Assembly (NCBI RefSeq): GCF_029983095.1
Contig: NZ_CP120467.1
Location: forward strand, 2,216,501 to 2,280,500
DNA: 64,000 nt
From: Enterococcus montenegrensis
GTDB taxonomy: Bacteria > Bacillota > Bacilli > Lactobacillales > Enterococcaceae
Direction: 5' to 3'
In this document: piece by piece, positions 38,415-46,686 of the stretch
Layout: the number at the start of each line of letters is the position of its first letter
Position numbering within the stretch: position 1 is the first letter of the stretch
Notes under the pieces: model-generated
Databases searched by the model: none
Seen by the model: only the letters and a program-made list of their open reading frames with translations
Told to the model about the DNA's origin: nothing
Position numbers and translations under genes: made by a program

Positions 38415-39158
38415 TTATTTTGATTCAGTTGTAACAATATAATTATAATTTTTGTCACCAAGCCATTTCTCCATATCGAACTTATTAGTCGAATTTTGGG
38501 CAAAATTTCCAATTACAATTTTAACACTCTTCTTGTCCTTGCTGTAATACTCCTTATAGCTCCACTTATATTTTTTACAATACTCCACTACTGCTTTGTG
38601 ACCACTACTATTTTTTGTATACCAGAAAGTATGGATATAGTGTCTTGCTCGTGTATTTTTCACTGTACTACCTCCGTTATAGTATTTTTTAACTTGCTCA
38701 ACATAATAAGCTTTAACTGCTGCATTTGCTTTACCATGTAGCGCAAATGAACGATGCGGGCAATCAGTAGAACTTAACTCCCGATGCAGTGGAAAAATAG
38801 CAGTTGATGGATTTAATCCCCACTGCTTACATAACTGTGCCGCACGCTTAAATGCTTTTTGTTCATTATCTTTAAAAGTTGTTTCACTGCCTAGTGATTG
38901 GCAAATTTCAATGCCGTAATAATCACGATTACCAATTGCATTCGCACAATGCCAAGCGCAATTGCCTGCATTCTCCGCTTGATAAGTATCGTCAGAAGCG
39001 ATATATTCGTGTGCAAAACCTAGTTCAGGATTATGATTTTCTAGCCAAGACTTGTAAAAAGCGGCGGTAGCACCTTGGCTACCACCGTCATTATGAAGTA
39101 CAATTCGCGTTGGATTCTTTCCACGTCTTCCTGCAATGCCTGAATAACTAACAACCAT
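38415..39158 (-). CDS. Phage endolysin, N-acetylmuramoyl-L-alanine amidase
   Basis: This 247-residue protein has an amidase_2/PGRP catalytic domain (residues ~1-165), with zinc ligands His in VLHNDGG and the CPHR motif, and AWHCANAIGNRDYYGIEICQ. The C-terminal ~75 residues are a wall-binding region. It releases progeny by host lysis; last late gene, adjacent to the 111-frame protein and the holin. Confidence 0.92.
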   Translation of the reverse strand: MVVSYSGIAGRRGKNPTRIVLHNDGGSQGATAAFYKSWLENHNPELGFAHEYIASDDTYQAENAGNCAWHCANAIGNRDYYGIEICQSLGSETTFKDNEQKAFKRAAQLCKQWGLNPSTAIFPLHRELSSTDCPHRSFALHGKANAAVKAYYVEQVKKYYNGGSTVKNTRARHYIHTFWYTKNSSGHKAVVEYCKKYKWSYKEYYSKDKKSVKIVIGNFAQNSTNKFDMEKWLGDKNYNYIVTTESK

Positions 39159-39467
39159 TTAGTCCACCTCCATAATTTTGTTAATCGGAACGGACACCAT
39201 TTGGTTTCCAACCATCAATTTGCAAAAGATTTCATTTGATCGGACTACGTTAAATGTTCCGTCTAAAGCAAAGAAGTCGCCAACTGTGAATCCGTCAAAA
39301 TTTTTGACTTCACCACTTTCGGCAACTTCTGTAAAACCTTGCTTTTCAAATTTTTCTACTGCTGGAATGCCGCCTTGGAGATATGGATCCAGTTCCACAA
39401 ATTCATCACCTATAGTTTTGACAACAAATTTCCCGTGAACTTTAACCTTCTGTCCTTCTTTAAACAT
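39159..39467 (-). CDS. Small phage protein between holin and endolysin
   Basis: A 102-residue hydrophilic, beta-rich protein without a recognised domain. Start at MFKEGQKVKVHGKF (39467) behind AAGGAGGATGAAAAAA. It overlaps the holin 3' end by 8 bases and abuts the endolysin start. Similar genes occur in lysis cassettes of related phages; function unknown. Confidence 0.75.
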   Translation of the reverse strand: MFKEGQKVKVHGKFVVKTIGDEFVELDPYLQGGIPAVEKFEKQGFTEVAESGEVKNFDGFTVGDFFALDGTFNVVRSNEIFCKLMVGNQMVSVPINKIMEVD

Positions 39468-39864
39468 TTTTTTCATCCTCCTTGTTTGATTCACTATCTG
39501 ATGTATCTTTTAATTTAGTTAATCGTTCCTTCACCCATTTTGGGATTGGAACACCTAATTGACCAAGATTTTCTACAATTGAAATACCGTACACAGCTAT
39601 ATAAAAGAAAACAAATGCTGTTGCGATATTTTCTAACCCCATAATTTTCAAGTAAGGGTAAGCTACAATAACCAAACAAACAACTAACATATGTTTAACG
39701 ATCCCCAGTAACCCCTTTGTACTATTACTATCTTTAATAAAAAAACCTTTACAAATCCCAGTTGCGATATCACCAAGAACCATCCATAAAAAAAGCTGCA
39801 TATAACCATTTGAAATCAAATTTTTGAACTCTATTAATAATTTTCCATTGTCAATAATCACCAT
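39460..39864 (-). CDS. Phage holin (Cph1/phage_holin_4 type)
   Basis: A 134-residue protein with three to four membrane helices (residues ~20-40, 55-75, 83-105), the family's FLWMVLGDIATG motif and a charged C-terminal tail. It permits endolysin access to the wall. ATG at 39864 preferred, behind AAAAGGTGG. Confidence 0.85.
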   Translation of the reverse strand: MVIIDNGKLLIEFKNLISNGYMQLFLWMVLGDIATGICKGFFIKDSNSTKGLLGIVKHMLVVCLVIVAYPYLKIMGLENIATAFVFFYIAVYGISIVENLGQLGVPIPKWVKERLTKLKDTSDSESNKEDEKNV

Positions 39865-39907
39865 TTCTACCACCTTTTGCTTTCTTATAAAAAAAGACTA
39901 GCAGCAA

Positions 39908-40051
39908 TTAAGCTACATAGTCTTTTCCAGTAATTTCTTTAAATTGATCAGTCGTGATAGCCTCACAAACTACCGCTTCTTTTACCATATCATTGGACCA
40001 ATAGCCAAACTCATACCACATTTTAATTTCGTTAAATCCCGGAAAGTTCAT
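39908..40051 (-). CDS. XkdX family phage protein
   Basis: A 47-residue protein: MNFPGFNEIKMWYEFGYWS, then VKEAVVCEAITTDQFKEITG. The short W-Y-xx-G pattern and position before the holin are typical of XkdX. GAGGGTAAATGAT precedes the ATG. Confidence 0.8.
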   Translation of the reverse strand: MNFPGFNEIKMWYEFGYWSNDMVKEAVVCEAITTDQFKEITGKDYVA

Positions 40052-40052
40052 A

Positions 40053-40400
40053 TCATTTACCCTCACTTTCAGCATTTTGATTTTGCTCTAATTGCATGAT
40101 TTTAAATCCCATTGCCGCGTTTTGCTTAGTCAATTCTTCAATTTGTTTAGTTGACTGCATAACCTGAAAACTTGCTTGCGCTAATCCTGCTTGTAATTGT
40201 TCAATAGCTGTTTTTGGTTCTTCGACAATCGGTTTATTTTCTGGATCAAAAATTAATCTATCTCCATCCCATCGCCAATCATCAAAAAGAAATTCATCTG
40301 ATTGAAGCGTAACTTCTACTGCAATCAAATCGGGCTGTTCAACTTCGGAATAGCCCCCTAAATATCCGACTTTATCCGCAATCCAAATCACTTTTACCAT
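40053..40400 (-). CDS. Phage tail-associated protein with coiled coil
   Basis: A 115-residue protein: N-terminal beta region (VKVIWIADKVGYLGG, DDWRWDGDRLIF), then a helical stretch with Gln-rich heptads (IEELTKQNAAMGFKIMQLEQNQ). Start at 40400 behind GGAGGTGTGGTC. Resembles small proteins encoded after the tail fibre in lactic acid bacteria phages. Confidence 0.7.
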   Translation of the reverse strand: MVKVIWIADKVGYLGGYSEVEQPDLIAVEVTLQSDEFLFDDWRWDGDRLIFDPENKPIVEEPKTAIEQLQAGLAQASFQVMQSTKQIEELTKQNAAMGFKIMQLEQNQNAESEGK

Positions 40401-40849
40401 GACCACACCTCCGAAAATACAATTTTGCCATTATCTTCTGTACTGTTACTTGCATTCCCTTTAAAATTTGTATCGGTGACATAAATTTGTTTGTACACAG
40501 GAGTGCCGGCGGAAGTAAATGTCATTAACTTATGATTTTGTCCTGTATGTGTTGCAATTGGTGCTTTAGGAATGAAATGATAGTCAATATCTCCACCGCC
40601 AGCTCCAGAATCGCGATATACCTCCGTAACGATAACCCAACCGTTCTCACATTGTGACAAGGGTTTAGTTGGCGTTATCGTTTGGTCTGCTGATAGCCAA
40701 AATGCACCCGACCATAGTTTTGTTCCTCGATTCAAAAGAGCATTTCTAATAGCAGTCTGTATTGTTGCGTCTAAATTTTCTACTGCCTTTGCGTGCGTTT
40801 TTAAATATTTTAAAACGCCATTTTCTTTTAACTGTACGATATCAGACAT
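40394..40849 (-). CDS. Tail fibre/receptor-binding region protein
   Basis: A 151-residue protein beginning MSDIVQLKENGVLKYLKTHAKAV, an N-terminus shared with the damaged fibre gene upstream, followed by a beta-rich Gly/Thr/Ser C-terminal domain (YRDSGAGGGDIDYHFIP). Likely a small tail-fibre tip or chaperone. Its start overlaps the stop of the upstream pseudogene frame. Confidence 0.65.
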   Translation of the reverse strand: MSDIVQLKENGVLKYLKTHAKAVENLDATIQTAIRNALLNRGTKLWSGAFWLSADQTITPTKPLSQCENGWVIVTEVYRDSGAGGGDIDYHFIPKAPIATHTGQNHKLMTFTSAGTPVYKQIYVTDTNFKGNASNSTEDNGKIVFSEVWSW

Positions 40850-40850
40850 A

Positions 40851-41136
40851 TTAAACTGTCCCCACTTTCTCAAATGTAATAGCGCTCAATCCATCTAATT
40901 TTGTTTTATCCGCTGCGGACATTAATCCTGCGGTGCTTGCTGTAGCGTTACCCGGATTTTTTTGAGCCCCTGCTGCAATACCATCTAATTTCGATTTATC
41001 GGTTGATGCCATCAAACCATTAGCACTGGTAGTTGCTACAGCAGTTGTAACTGTCAGGTTTATCTAAAATGGCCGTCCAATGTGTTTGAACATACACTTG
41101 CACACCATCTTGTTTTACTTTTACAATATCCGTCAT
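40851..41136 (-). pseudogene. Short tail-fibre gene with small internal deletion
   Basis: The frame from ATG 41136 (MTDIVKVKQDGVQVYVQTHWTAILDKPD) breaks at about 41062, and the continuation (LTVTTAVATTSANGLM, then two KLDGI/KLDGL fibre repeats, end ITFEKVGTV) is in another frame. The local sequence CCTGACAG could derive from CCTGATCTGACAG by loss of 5 bases. Both parts are typical phage fibre sequence. Confidence 0.65.
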
Positions 41137-41858
41137 TCTAAAACCTCCCCTACTTTTTCAAAACTGAAACTTGGTATTTTCGAATCTGTATAAGCTTGTG
41201 CTGCCTGATATGTGTCAGTTGCTTTTTGGTCAACATACTCTTGGCTAACACCTCCACCAGTTCCGCTGCCTGTCGCACTAATTACCCCAGTATTAGAAAT
41301 TGAAATATTAGCACCAGCGGAATAGTTCATTTGGATATCGGCGGTTAGAACATCTGCTTCCATGGTTAATCCACGGCCAATTTTTACGCCGCCCTTTAAA
41401 TCATTGGATGCAGTAGGTAGTTCATAATTTTTTAAACCTTCCAACTTAGTTTTTAGCGATTCTGTAAAATTAAAATCAGTTTGCTTAGTCGCTGAAAGTT
41501 TTCCAGTTGCATCAACAGATAATAGTTCACCTATCTTAATACCACCCAATTTAGAATCAGTGGCAATTGGTAATATATAGTCACCACCGCCACTGTTTAA
41601 AATTTTCAAGTACATTTCAGCGGTGATAATACCGTCGCTTTCTTCACTGGCAAAAGGAAGTTCAGTGATTGCATTTTCCAAACCAAAATCTTCTTTTGTA
41701 ATCACAACGACCCCTATTTTACCGTTTACAGATAAAACATTGCTTTCTCCAGCCATTAAGTCATTCAAACCAATAATCGCTTCGGGAACTGTTTCTGGAA
41801 AGATTTGACGATCAATACCATTGGCATCTTTTTCCATGACTTTTTTAACTTCAGGCAT
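41133..41858 (-). CDS. Tail fibre protein with phage fibre repeats
   Basis: A 241-residue protein: an N-terminal VNGKIGVVVITKEDFGL motif typical of phage structural fibres, repeats of the type LPIATDSKLGGIKIGELLSVDATGKLSA and LPTASNDLKGGVKIGRGLTM, then a Gly/Ser linker and helical end. Part of the adsorption apparatus; overlaps both neighbours by a few bases. Confidence 0.75.
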   Translation of the reverse strand: MPEVKKVMEKDANGIDRQIFPETVPEAIIGLNDLMAGESNVLSVNGKIGVVVITKEDFGLENAITELPFASEESDGIITAEMYLKILNSGGGDYILPIATDSKLGGIKIGELLSVDATGKLSATKQTDFNFTESLKTKLEGLKNYELPTASNDLKGGVKIGRGLTMEADVLTADIQMNYSAGANISISNTGVISATGSGTGGGVSQEYVDQKATDTYQAAQAYTDSKIPSFSFEKVGEVLE

Positions 41859-42678
41859 TCAGCTCACCTACCTTTTCTAACTCGAAAATTGAGTTATCAA
41901 TATTGGCAATCACCAATGCACCACGAGCAATTTCTTCTTCAATGGTGTTGACTATTTCAGTTTCATGATTTTTTGAAAAATTGTCATCTTGTAAAATGGT
42001 CAAAGTCGAAACATCAAAGGCATGTAATGTGTAATGCGCTTGTTTCATATTTTCGATTTGATCAGTAAGTTGTTCTTGTAAATATAGAAAATCGGCTTTT
42101 AATCTTTCTGAAATCGAGTTGTGTTTGACTCCCTGTAAATCAACCCGGGCTTCCATCAGTTCCAAAAGCAATTTTCCGCCAGGATCAATACCAGCTAGAA
42201 TTTCTTTAATGGATTCAAACCATGCATCAAAATCATCTTGTCCGGAATTAATGTAATCACGCATATCCTCGATTAAATCCTCAACAGATTGCCAGTAAGA
42301 TCCCATTTCACCCTCAGTTTTAGAGACAGCATTAATGACAAAATAGGTAAAATCTTGTGTCGTCGCAACAATATCTTCACCTTTGTAGATAATAAAATCT
42401 GCAGTTTGGCGGTGCAGACACTGCATAGAGTATTCATCAAAGGTGTACTGAATTTTTCCTTGCTTCGCGTCTATGGTTTTAGATGCTAACTGTACTGGAT
42501 ATTTCCCACCTACAATTGACTCAAAGTAGACTTTACAACCAGACAAATCAAAAGGAAGCCCATTTTCTACAATTTGAGCTTCCAAAATTTCACTATTCTT
42601 ATTTCCTTGACGTACTTTCACAATTCCGATGTAATTGTGTGGTTCTGTCGTGCTAAGAACGACGTTCCATTTACTCAA
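41851..42678 (-). CDS. Baseplate upper protein, BppU N-domain type
   Basis: A 275-residue protein: the N-terminal ~120 residues (VRQGNKNSEILEAQIVENG, DLSGCKVYFE, YTFDEYSMQ) match the BppU N-terminal domain that links the baseplate to the tail. A helical middle and a C-terminal region follow. Located between the CHAP protein and the fibre genes. Confidence 0.8.
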   Translation of the reverse strand: MSKWNVVLSTTEPHNYIGIVKVRQGNKNSEILEAQIVENGLPFDLSGCKVYFESIVGGKYPVQLASKTIDAKQGKIQYTFDEYSMQCLHRQTADFIIYKGEDIVATTQDFTYFVINAVSKTEGEMGSYWQSVEDLIEDMRDYINSGQDDFDAWFESIKEILAGIDPGGKLLLELMEARVDLQGVKHNSISERLKADFLYLQEQLTDQIENMKQAHYTLHAFDVSTLTILQDDNFSKNHETEIVNTIEEEIARGALVIANIDNSIFELEKVGELNA

Positions 42679-43156
42679 TATTAATCACCCCTTTCTCAAA
42701 ATCTGGTGGGATACAGATTGAAGAAATTTGACTAGAATCAAAGAAATTCCGATTGTATTCCACAACAATTTCACCAAGTTCTGCATTTTGTTCATAAGTT
42801 TGAAATTGATGATTCAGCAAACTTTTTATGACTCCTGTATGCCCAAATGTTCGAGGTGCTAACATGTCTTCACTAACTCGTGCCCCAAGTTTCCAATTAA
42901 TGATTGCACCTGTAACAAGTTGCTCATACGTCGGTTCAACGATTACATGCCAACCATACAGTGTCCAATCGTAAGCTGAACCAATTTCAGCCGCTGACCA
43001 AACATTGCCGATTTGATGGTTAATATCGTATTTGGTCATTGCACCCATGCCTGGACCGTCCATAATACCAGCGTACTCTGCAGACAATGCATAACATTGG
43101 TGATTACCAATAGGCTGACCGATCAAACTTTGTAAATGATTTAAGCCTTTATTCAT
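42671..43156 (-). CDS. CHAP-domain-like peptidoglycan hydrolase of the tail
   Basis: A 161-residue protein with Cys in NHQCYALSAEYAG near the N-terminus and His in FGHTGVI, spaced as in CHAP amidase/endopeptidases. It probably helps wall penetration during infection. Placed directly after the tail lysin gene. Confidence 0.7.
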   Translation of the reverse strand: MNKGLNHLQSLIGQPIGNHQCYALSAEYAGIMDGPGMGAMTKYDINHQIGNVWSAAEIGSAYDWTLYGWHVIVEPTYEQLVTGAIINWKLGARVSEDMLAPRTFGHTGVIKSLLNHQFQTYEQNAELGEIVVEYNRNFFDSSQISSICIPPDFEKGVINIE

Positions 43157-43168
43157 CTTGAGTCTCCT

Positions 43169-45949
43169 TTATTTCTTAATTGGTCGTGCAAGACAAAAGT
43201 CACCGCCATTCAGGAGATAACCAAATGACAAATCGATTCTCCCGTAGCCAACACCATTACTATTCATGCCGCCCATTTCGATAATTTTAGTTTGATGGCC
43301 ATGATAGTCTTCTGTAAGAATTGCAGTATGTCCGTTATTTCCTGCCCCGCTGCCTTGATTGACAATAACAATATCACCTGCTTTTGCTTCACTTGACGAA
43401 ATCTCACGCAACCAACGTTTCGAACCTCTAGCGTCTGCTGTCATTGACCCGGTATACCATTGCATATTCGACGGTACAGCATAACCCGCTTTGTTTAAAA
43501 CTAACCAGACAAAACCTGAACAATCTGTACCACCTGACTTGTTGGGATTCAAAAAATCACCCAAATCAGAAGATGGGTGAAGTTGAATATAGTAGAAATA
43601 ACCAAGCCAGCTTTTAGCAACATCTAATATGGCTCCACCGCCTTTACTAATCGTCAAATCTTTAAAACGATTAAACCATTCCGTTGCCCAGCCTTGACGT
43701 TCTGGATGTGCTACCGCTGGTCGTTCAAAGTTTTCTTCGAACACATAAGCAGCTTGTGCTGGATCTGTAATTTTTTTAAACTCAGCTACAGAAGTAGGTT
43801 GAACGCGGCCAAGCCATTGTCCGTTATAGCAACACCAATCAATTAGAGCTGATTGTGCTTTAGTTCCCGTATAATCATCTGTTATCCCTGCTTTGGCCAT
43901 TAAGCGTTGAACATATTCGCGTCCATCCCACGTAGGCGCACCGACTAACGGATAAGATGATCCATCCCACTGAACACCACCGAAACCAGGGCCACCTACT
44001 TGCGATGTATTTGGATTCATTCCGGGACCAACTTCACCTCGAATATTACCAAGGATTCCTGCAGTGGCTGCTTTACTGAAACCACGGGCAATTAAATATA
44101 CCCACCATTGCCATGCAAATTTATCAGCAGAACTCGTGATACCAGCCGGATACGTTCCATCCCATTCTCCAGAGCCACCTTCTCCGCCGCCCCCACCTTG
44201 ACCAGGAAAGACCTCTCGACCATTAATAGTCAACTTACCTTGGATATCTAAATCGCCAAAATGGTATGTTTTGCCATTTCCAAGCATTATAAAGCCTTTT
44301 TCTTGCACGGCTGAAATCAAAATATACTTACCAGAACCGTTAGCGCGAATAACCAGAGCATTTTCTTCTATAGGTGTTGGAGTTACAGCTTTTGGAAATG
44401 GATTACCTGCTGAGTCTGTTGTACCGATCGTACCAATCTCACCAGATTTACTCAAAAATTGCATGCCTTTTTTGGTTAACTCCATTACTTTTTTCTTATT
44501 ATTTATAATTTGTAAAGCACCCGAAACGATTCTAAGCTGGTCGCCTAATTTGTTAAATGATGTTTCCAAAACATCCGCTATTATCGTCCCAGTTCTAATA
44601 AAGTCCGCATTAAAGATGCTATCAATCGTCCATGCTGAATTAAAGGGGCCATTCCAACCATTTTTGGAAAATGCAATGCCATTCTTGTTTAAACGGATCA
44701 CATGTTTTGCTGTATTGATATCAGCGGTATCCATAATCAAAATATTAGAAGGTTGTGTTTTTGGCCACAACACAACATGTCCTCCTGCTTGCCCTCCACC
44801 AGTAATCATGGACGATACATAGTCTGTAAAACCACTCATATAACTGTTAGTAGCATACTCTTTTAATTTCTCTTGAAATTGATTCGTTTGTTGTTGATAA
44901 AACGCAACTTGCGTATCGCCAGCTACTAACGTTTTGGTCTTTTCATTTAATGTATCATAAACAATACCTGTAACTTTTGATTCTAAATAGATATCATATT
45001 TTTTGTGATAAACGTGGAAAGTATCAAAAAGTCCATAGTTTCTGATTCGTGCAAATTCCTTTGCTTCTTCACTATCTATCAACTTATCAAATTCAATTGT
45101 GATTGAAATCTTTGGCTTATCACAACCAGGGTTAATAGATTTAAAATAATTTGCAGCTACTTTATTCAATGAATTTAAGTCTTTTGCTCCTTGCTCTTCT
45201 GTGAATTGAATATGTTCCGTGCGTACATCCGAATAATTTTCAACTAATGGACTATCTACAACGTTCCCATAAATACGATTTGCCGTTCCTTCTGCTCCTT
45301 GTGCATCAACATAGGGGATAATACGAGTTTTCATCCCTGACCAATCAAGTTTTATTTTTAATCCCATTAAATCTTTGCCATAGCGAATTGTACCAACGTT
45401 ATCACGTCCACGCCGTTTCAGGAGTGATAATTTAAATGGCTCCCTTTTCATCTCCCCACCCCAATACTGCAGCAAAGAACCTTGTTCACCGGCTATACAA
45501 TTTAAAACATTTCGCGCCTCAAATGTAGTGCTAGAAGTCGTTGAAATATCCGAATACAACCGAATATCTGATGCCTTATCCATGCCGTTCTCAATGAGTT
45601 TCATAGCGTTTTGAGCTGTTTGTGAATCAACTTCCACTTTTGTTACAGCACGTCTACCAAGACGATATGTGCGTGACTTGGCATAGACTGTGACAGTATC
45701 CATAAATGTATCGACATCTTTATCATCTATATAAAAAATGTGATATTCTTCTTGGTCATTTGGTTTTGCTTTGATTTGATAATCATCTTCAAAATATTCA
45801 TCAAATCGTGTTCCAAGCGGATATTCTAACTCTAATTCATATTTCCCGTTTGCCTCTTCTATGATTTCAACGTAAGAGCAATCTCTTAAAATTCCAAGTC
45901 CGTTGGTAGAAAAATCTGTTTCACTTGGCTCATAAATTCTTGGTTTCAT
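43169..45949 (-). CDS. Tail-tip protein with tail lysozyme and NlpC/P60 domains
   Basis: A 926-residue protein: residues ~1-370 form a Gp37-like tail-tip (Tal-type) domain; ~600-770 a phage tail lysozyme domain (AWQWWVYLIARGFSKAA, GILGNIRGEVGPGMNP); ~780-926 an NlpC/P60 endopeptidase with Cys in GTDCSGFVWLVL and His in NNGHTAIL. It forms the tip of the siphophage tail and digests the wall. It overlaps the Dit gene by 4 bases. Intact. Confidence 0.88.
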   Translation of the reverse strand: MKPRIYEPSETDFSTNGLGILRDCSYVEIIEEANGKYELELEYPLGTRFDEYFEDDYQIKAKPNDQEEYHIFYIDDKDVDTFMDTVTVYAKSRTYRLGRRAVTKVEVDSQTAQNAMKLIENGMDKASDIRLYSDISTTSSTTFEARNVLNCIAGEQGSLLQYWGGEMKREPFKLSLLKRRGRDNVGTIRYGKDLMGLKIKLDWSGMKTRIIPYVDAQGAEGTANRIYGNVVDSPLVENYSDVRTEHIQFTEEQGAKDLNSLNKVAANYFKSINPGCDKPKISITIEFDKLIDSEEAKEFARIRNYGLFDTFHVYHKKYDIYLESKVTGIVYDTLNEKTKTLVAGDTQVAFYQQQTNQFQEKLKEYATNSYMSGFTDYVSSMITGGGQAGGHVVLWPKTQPSNILIMDTADINTAKHVIRLNKNGIAFSKNGWNGPFNSAWTIDSIFNADFIRTGTIIADVLETSFNKLGDQLRIVSGALQIINNKKKVMELTKKGMQFLSKSGEIGTIGTTDSAGNPFPKAVTPTPIEENALVIRANGSGKYILISAVQEKGFIMLGNGKTYHFGDLDIQGKLTINGREVFPGQGGGGGEGGSGEWDGTYPAGITSSADKFAWQWWVYLIARGFSKAATAGILGNIRGEVGPGMNPNTSQVGGPGFGGVQWDGSSYPLVGAPTWDGREYVQRLMAKAGITDDYTGTKAQSALIDWCCYNGQWLGRVQPTSVAEFKKITDPAQAAYVFEENFERPAVAHPERQGWATEWFNRFKDLTISKGGGAILDVAKSWLGYFYYIQLHPSSDLGDFLNPNKSGGTDCSGFVWLVLNKAGYAVPSNMQWYTGSMTADARGSKRWLREISSSEAKAGDIVIVNQGSGAGNNGHTAILTEDYHGHQTKIIEMGGMNSNGVGYGRIDLSFGYLLNGGDFCLARPIKK

Positions 45950-46686
45950 ACTTTTCTACACCACCTTGGAGTAATTTCAAAAGTTTTAATATTACTAGTC
46001 CAGCGGAAATCATTTCTGCCAGACACTAATTCAGGAAAATCTAAAAATGCTGTAACAAGATCTTGATGTTCCAATGCTCCATCTAAACCTCGATAAGATT
46101 CTTCAATTTTTGAATCAATAATTAATTCACGATCAAGTTGTTTAAGTTTGAATTCTTTATCGTTAATAAAAAAAGAAGCATCGCCCGAACCAGTCAATTT
46201 AATAAGTGGTTTAGAGGGATACTTCTCTGTATTAAATAATGAAAAGTTTGAAGTTCGAAAAAGTGATTTTCTACCTGACCGATTTTCTTTAAAGGGTCGT
46301 ACACTGACAGTAAACTCAAAAGGAACAATATTTCCTGTTTTACGTGTTCCTTTGAATGTCGGTGCATCAATCACGATTGCTTGATAAATGTACTGTAGAT
46401 CAAAATAGGCAATGAAGTCACTATAACTTCCCATATCAAGCCAAGCTGTGATTCTATCTTCATATTCTTGCACATCTTCTAAAGTAGGTGCTTTGTAATA
46501 ACACTCAATTTTTTTATTGGTATTTTTGTAATAAGCTTTATCAATAACAATAGAGTCGTTTCCTTCGCGTTCCCTAAGCTCAATTACACGTCCTGAAGAA
46601 GTGGAGATGGGACGATTTCGCATAAAGACATTGAATTCTTCAGAATGTTTCCCGTTAAGTACAAACTGACCTCTCTTAAATTGCAT
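45946..46686 (-). CDS. Distal tail protein (Dit)
   Basis: A 246-residue protein with the Dit N-domain pattern (FKRGQFVLNGKHSEEFNVFMRNRP) and the following galectin-like region (PLIKLTGSGDASFFINDKEF). It forms the hub between tail tube and tip. Located between tape measure and tail-tip genes, as in siphophages. Confidence 0.85.
   Translation of the reverse strand: MQFKRGQFVLNGKHSEEFNVFMRNRPISTSSGRVIELREREGNDSIVIDKAYYKNTNKKIECYYKAPTLEDVQEYEDRITAWLDMGSYSDFIAYFDLQYIYQAIVIDAPTFKGTRKTGNIVPFEFTVSVRPFKENRSGRKSLFRTSNFSLFNTEKYPSKPLIKLTGSGDASFFINDKEFKLKQLDRELIIDSKIEESYRGLDGALEHQDLVTAFLDFPELVSGRNDFRWTSNIKTFEITPRWCRKV

Noticed and set aside
44271..44822. Long plus-strand frame (183 codons) opposite the tail-tip gene
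   Set aside because: Shadow of a well-supported minus-strand gene with no ribosome binding site.
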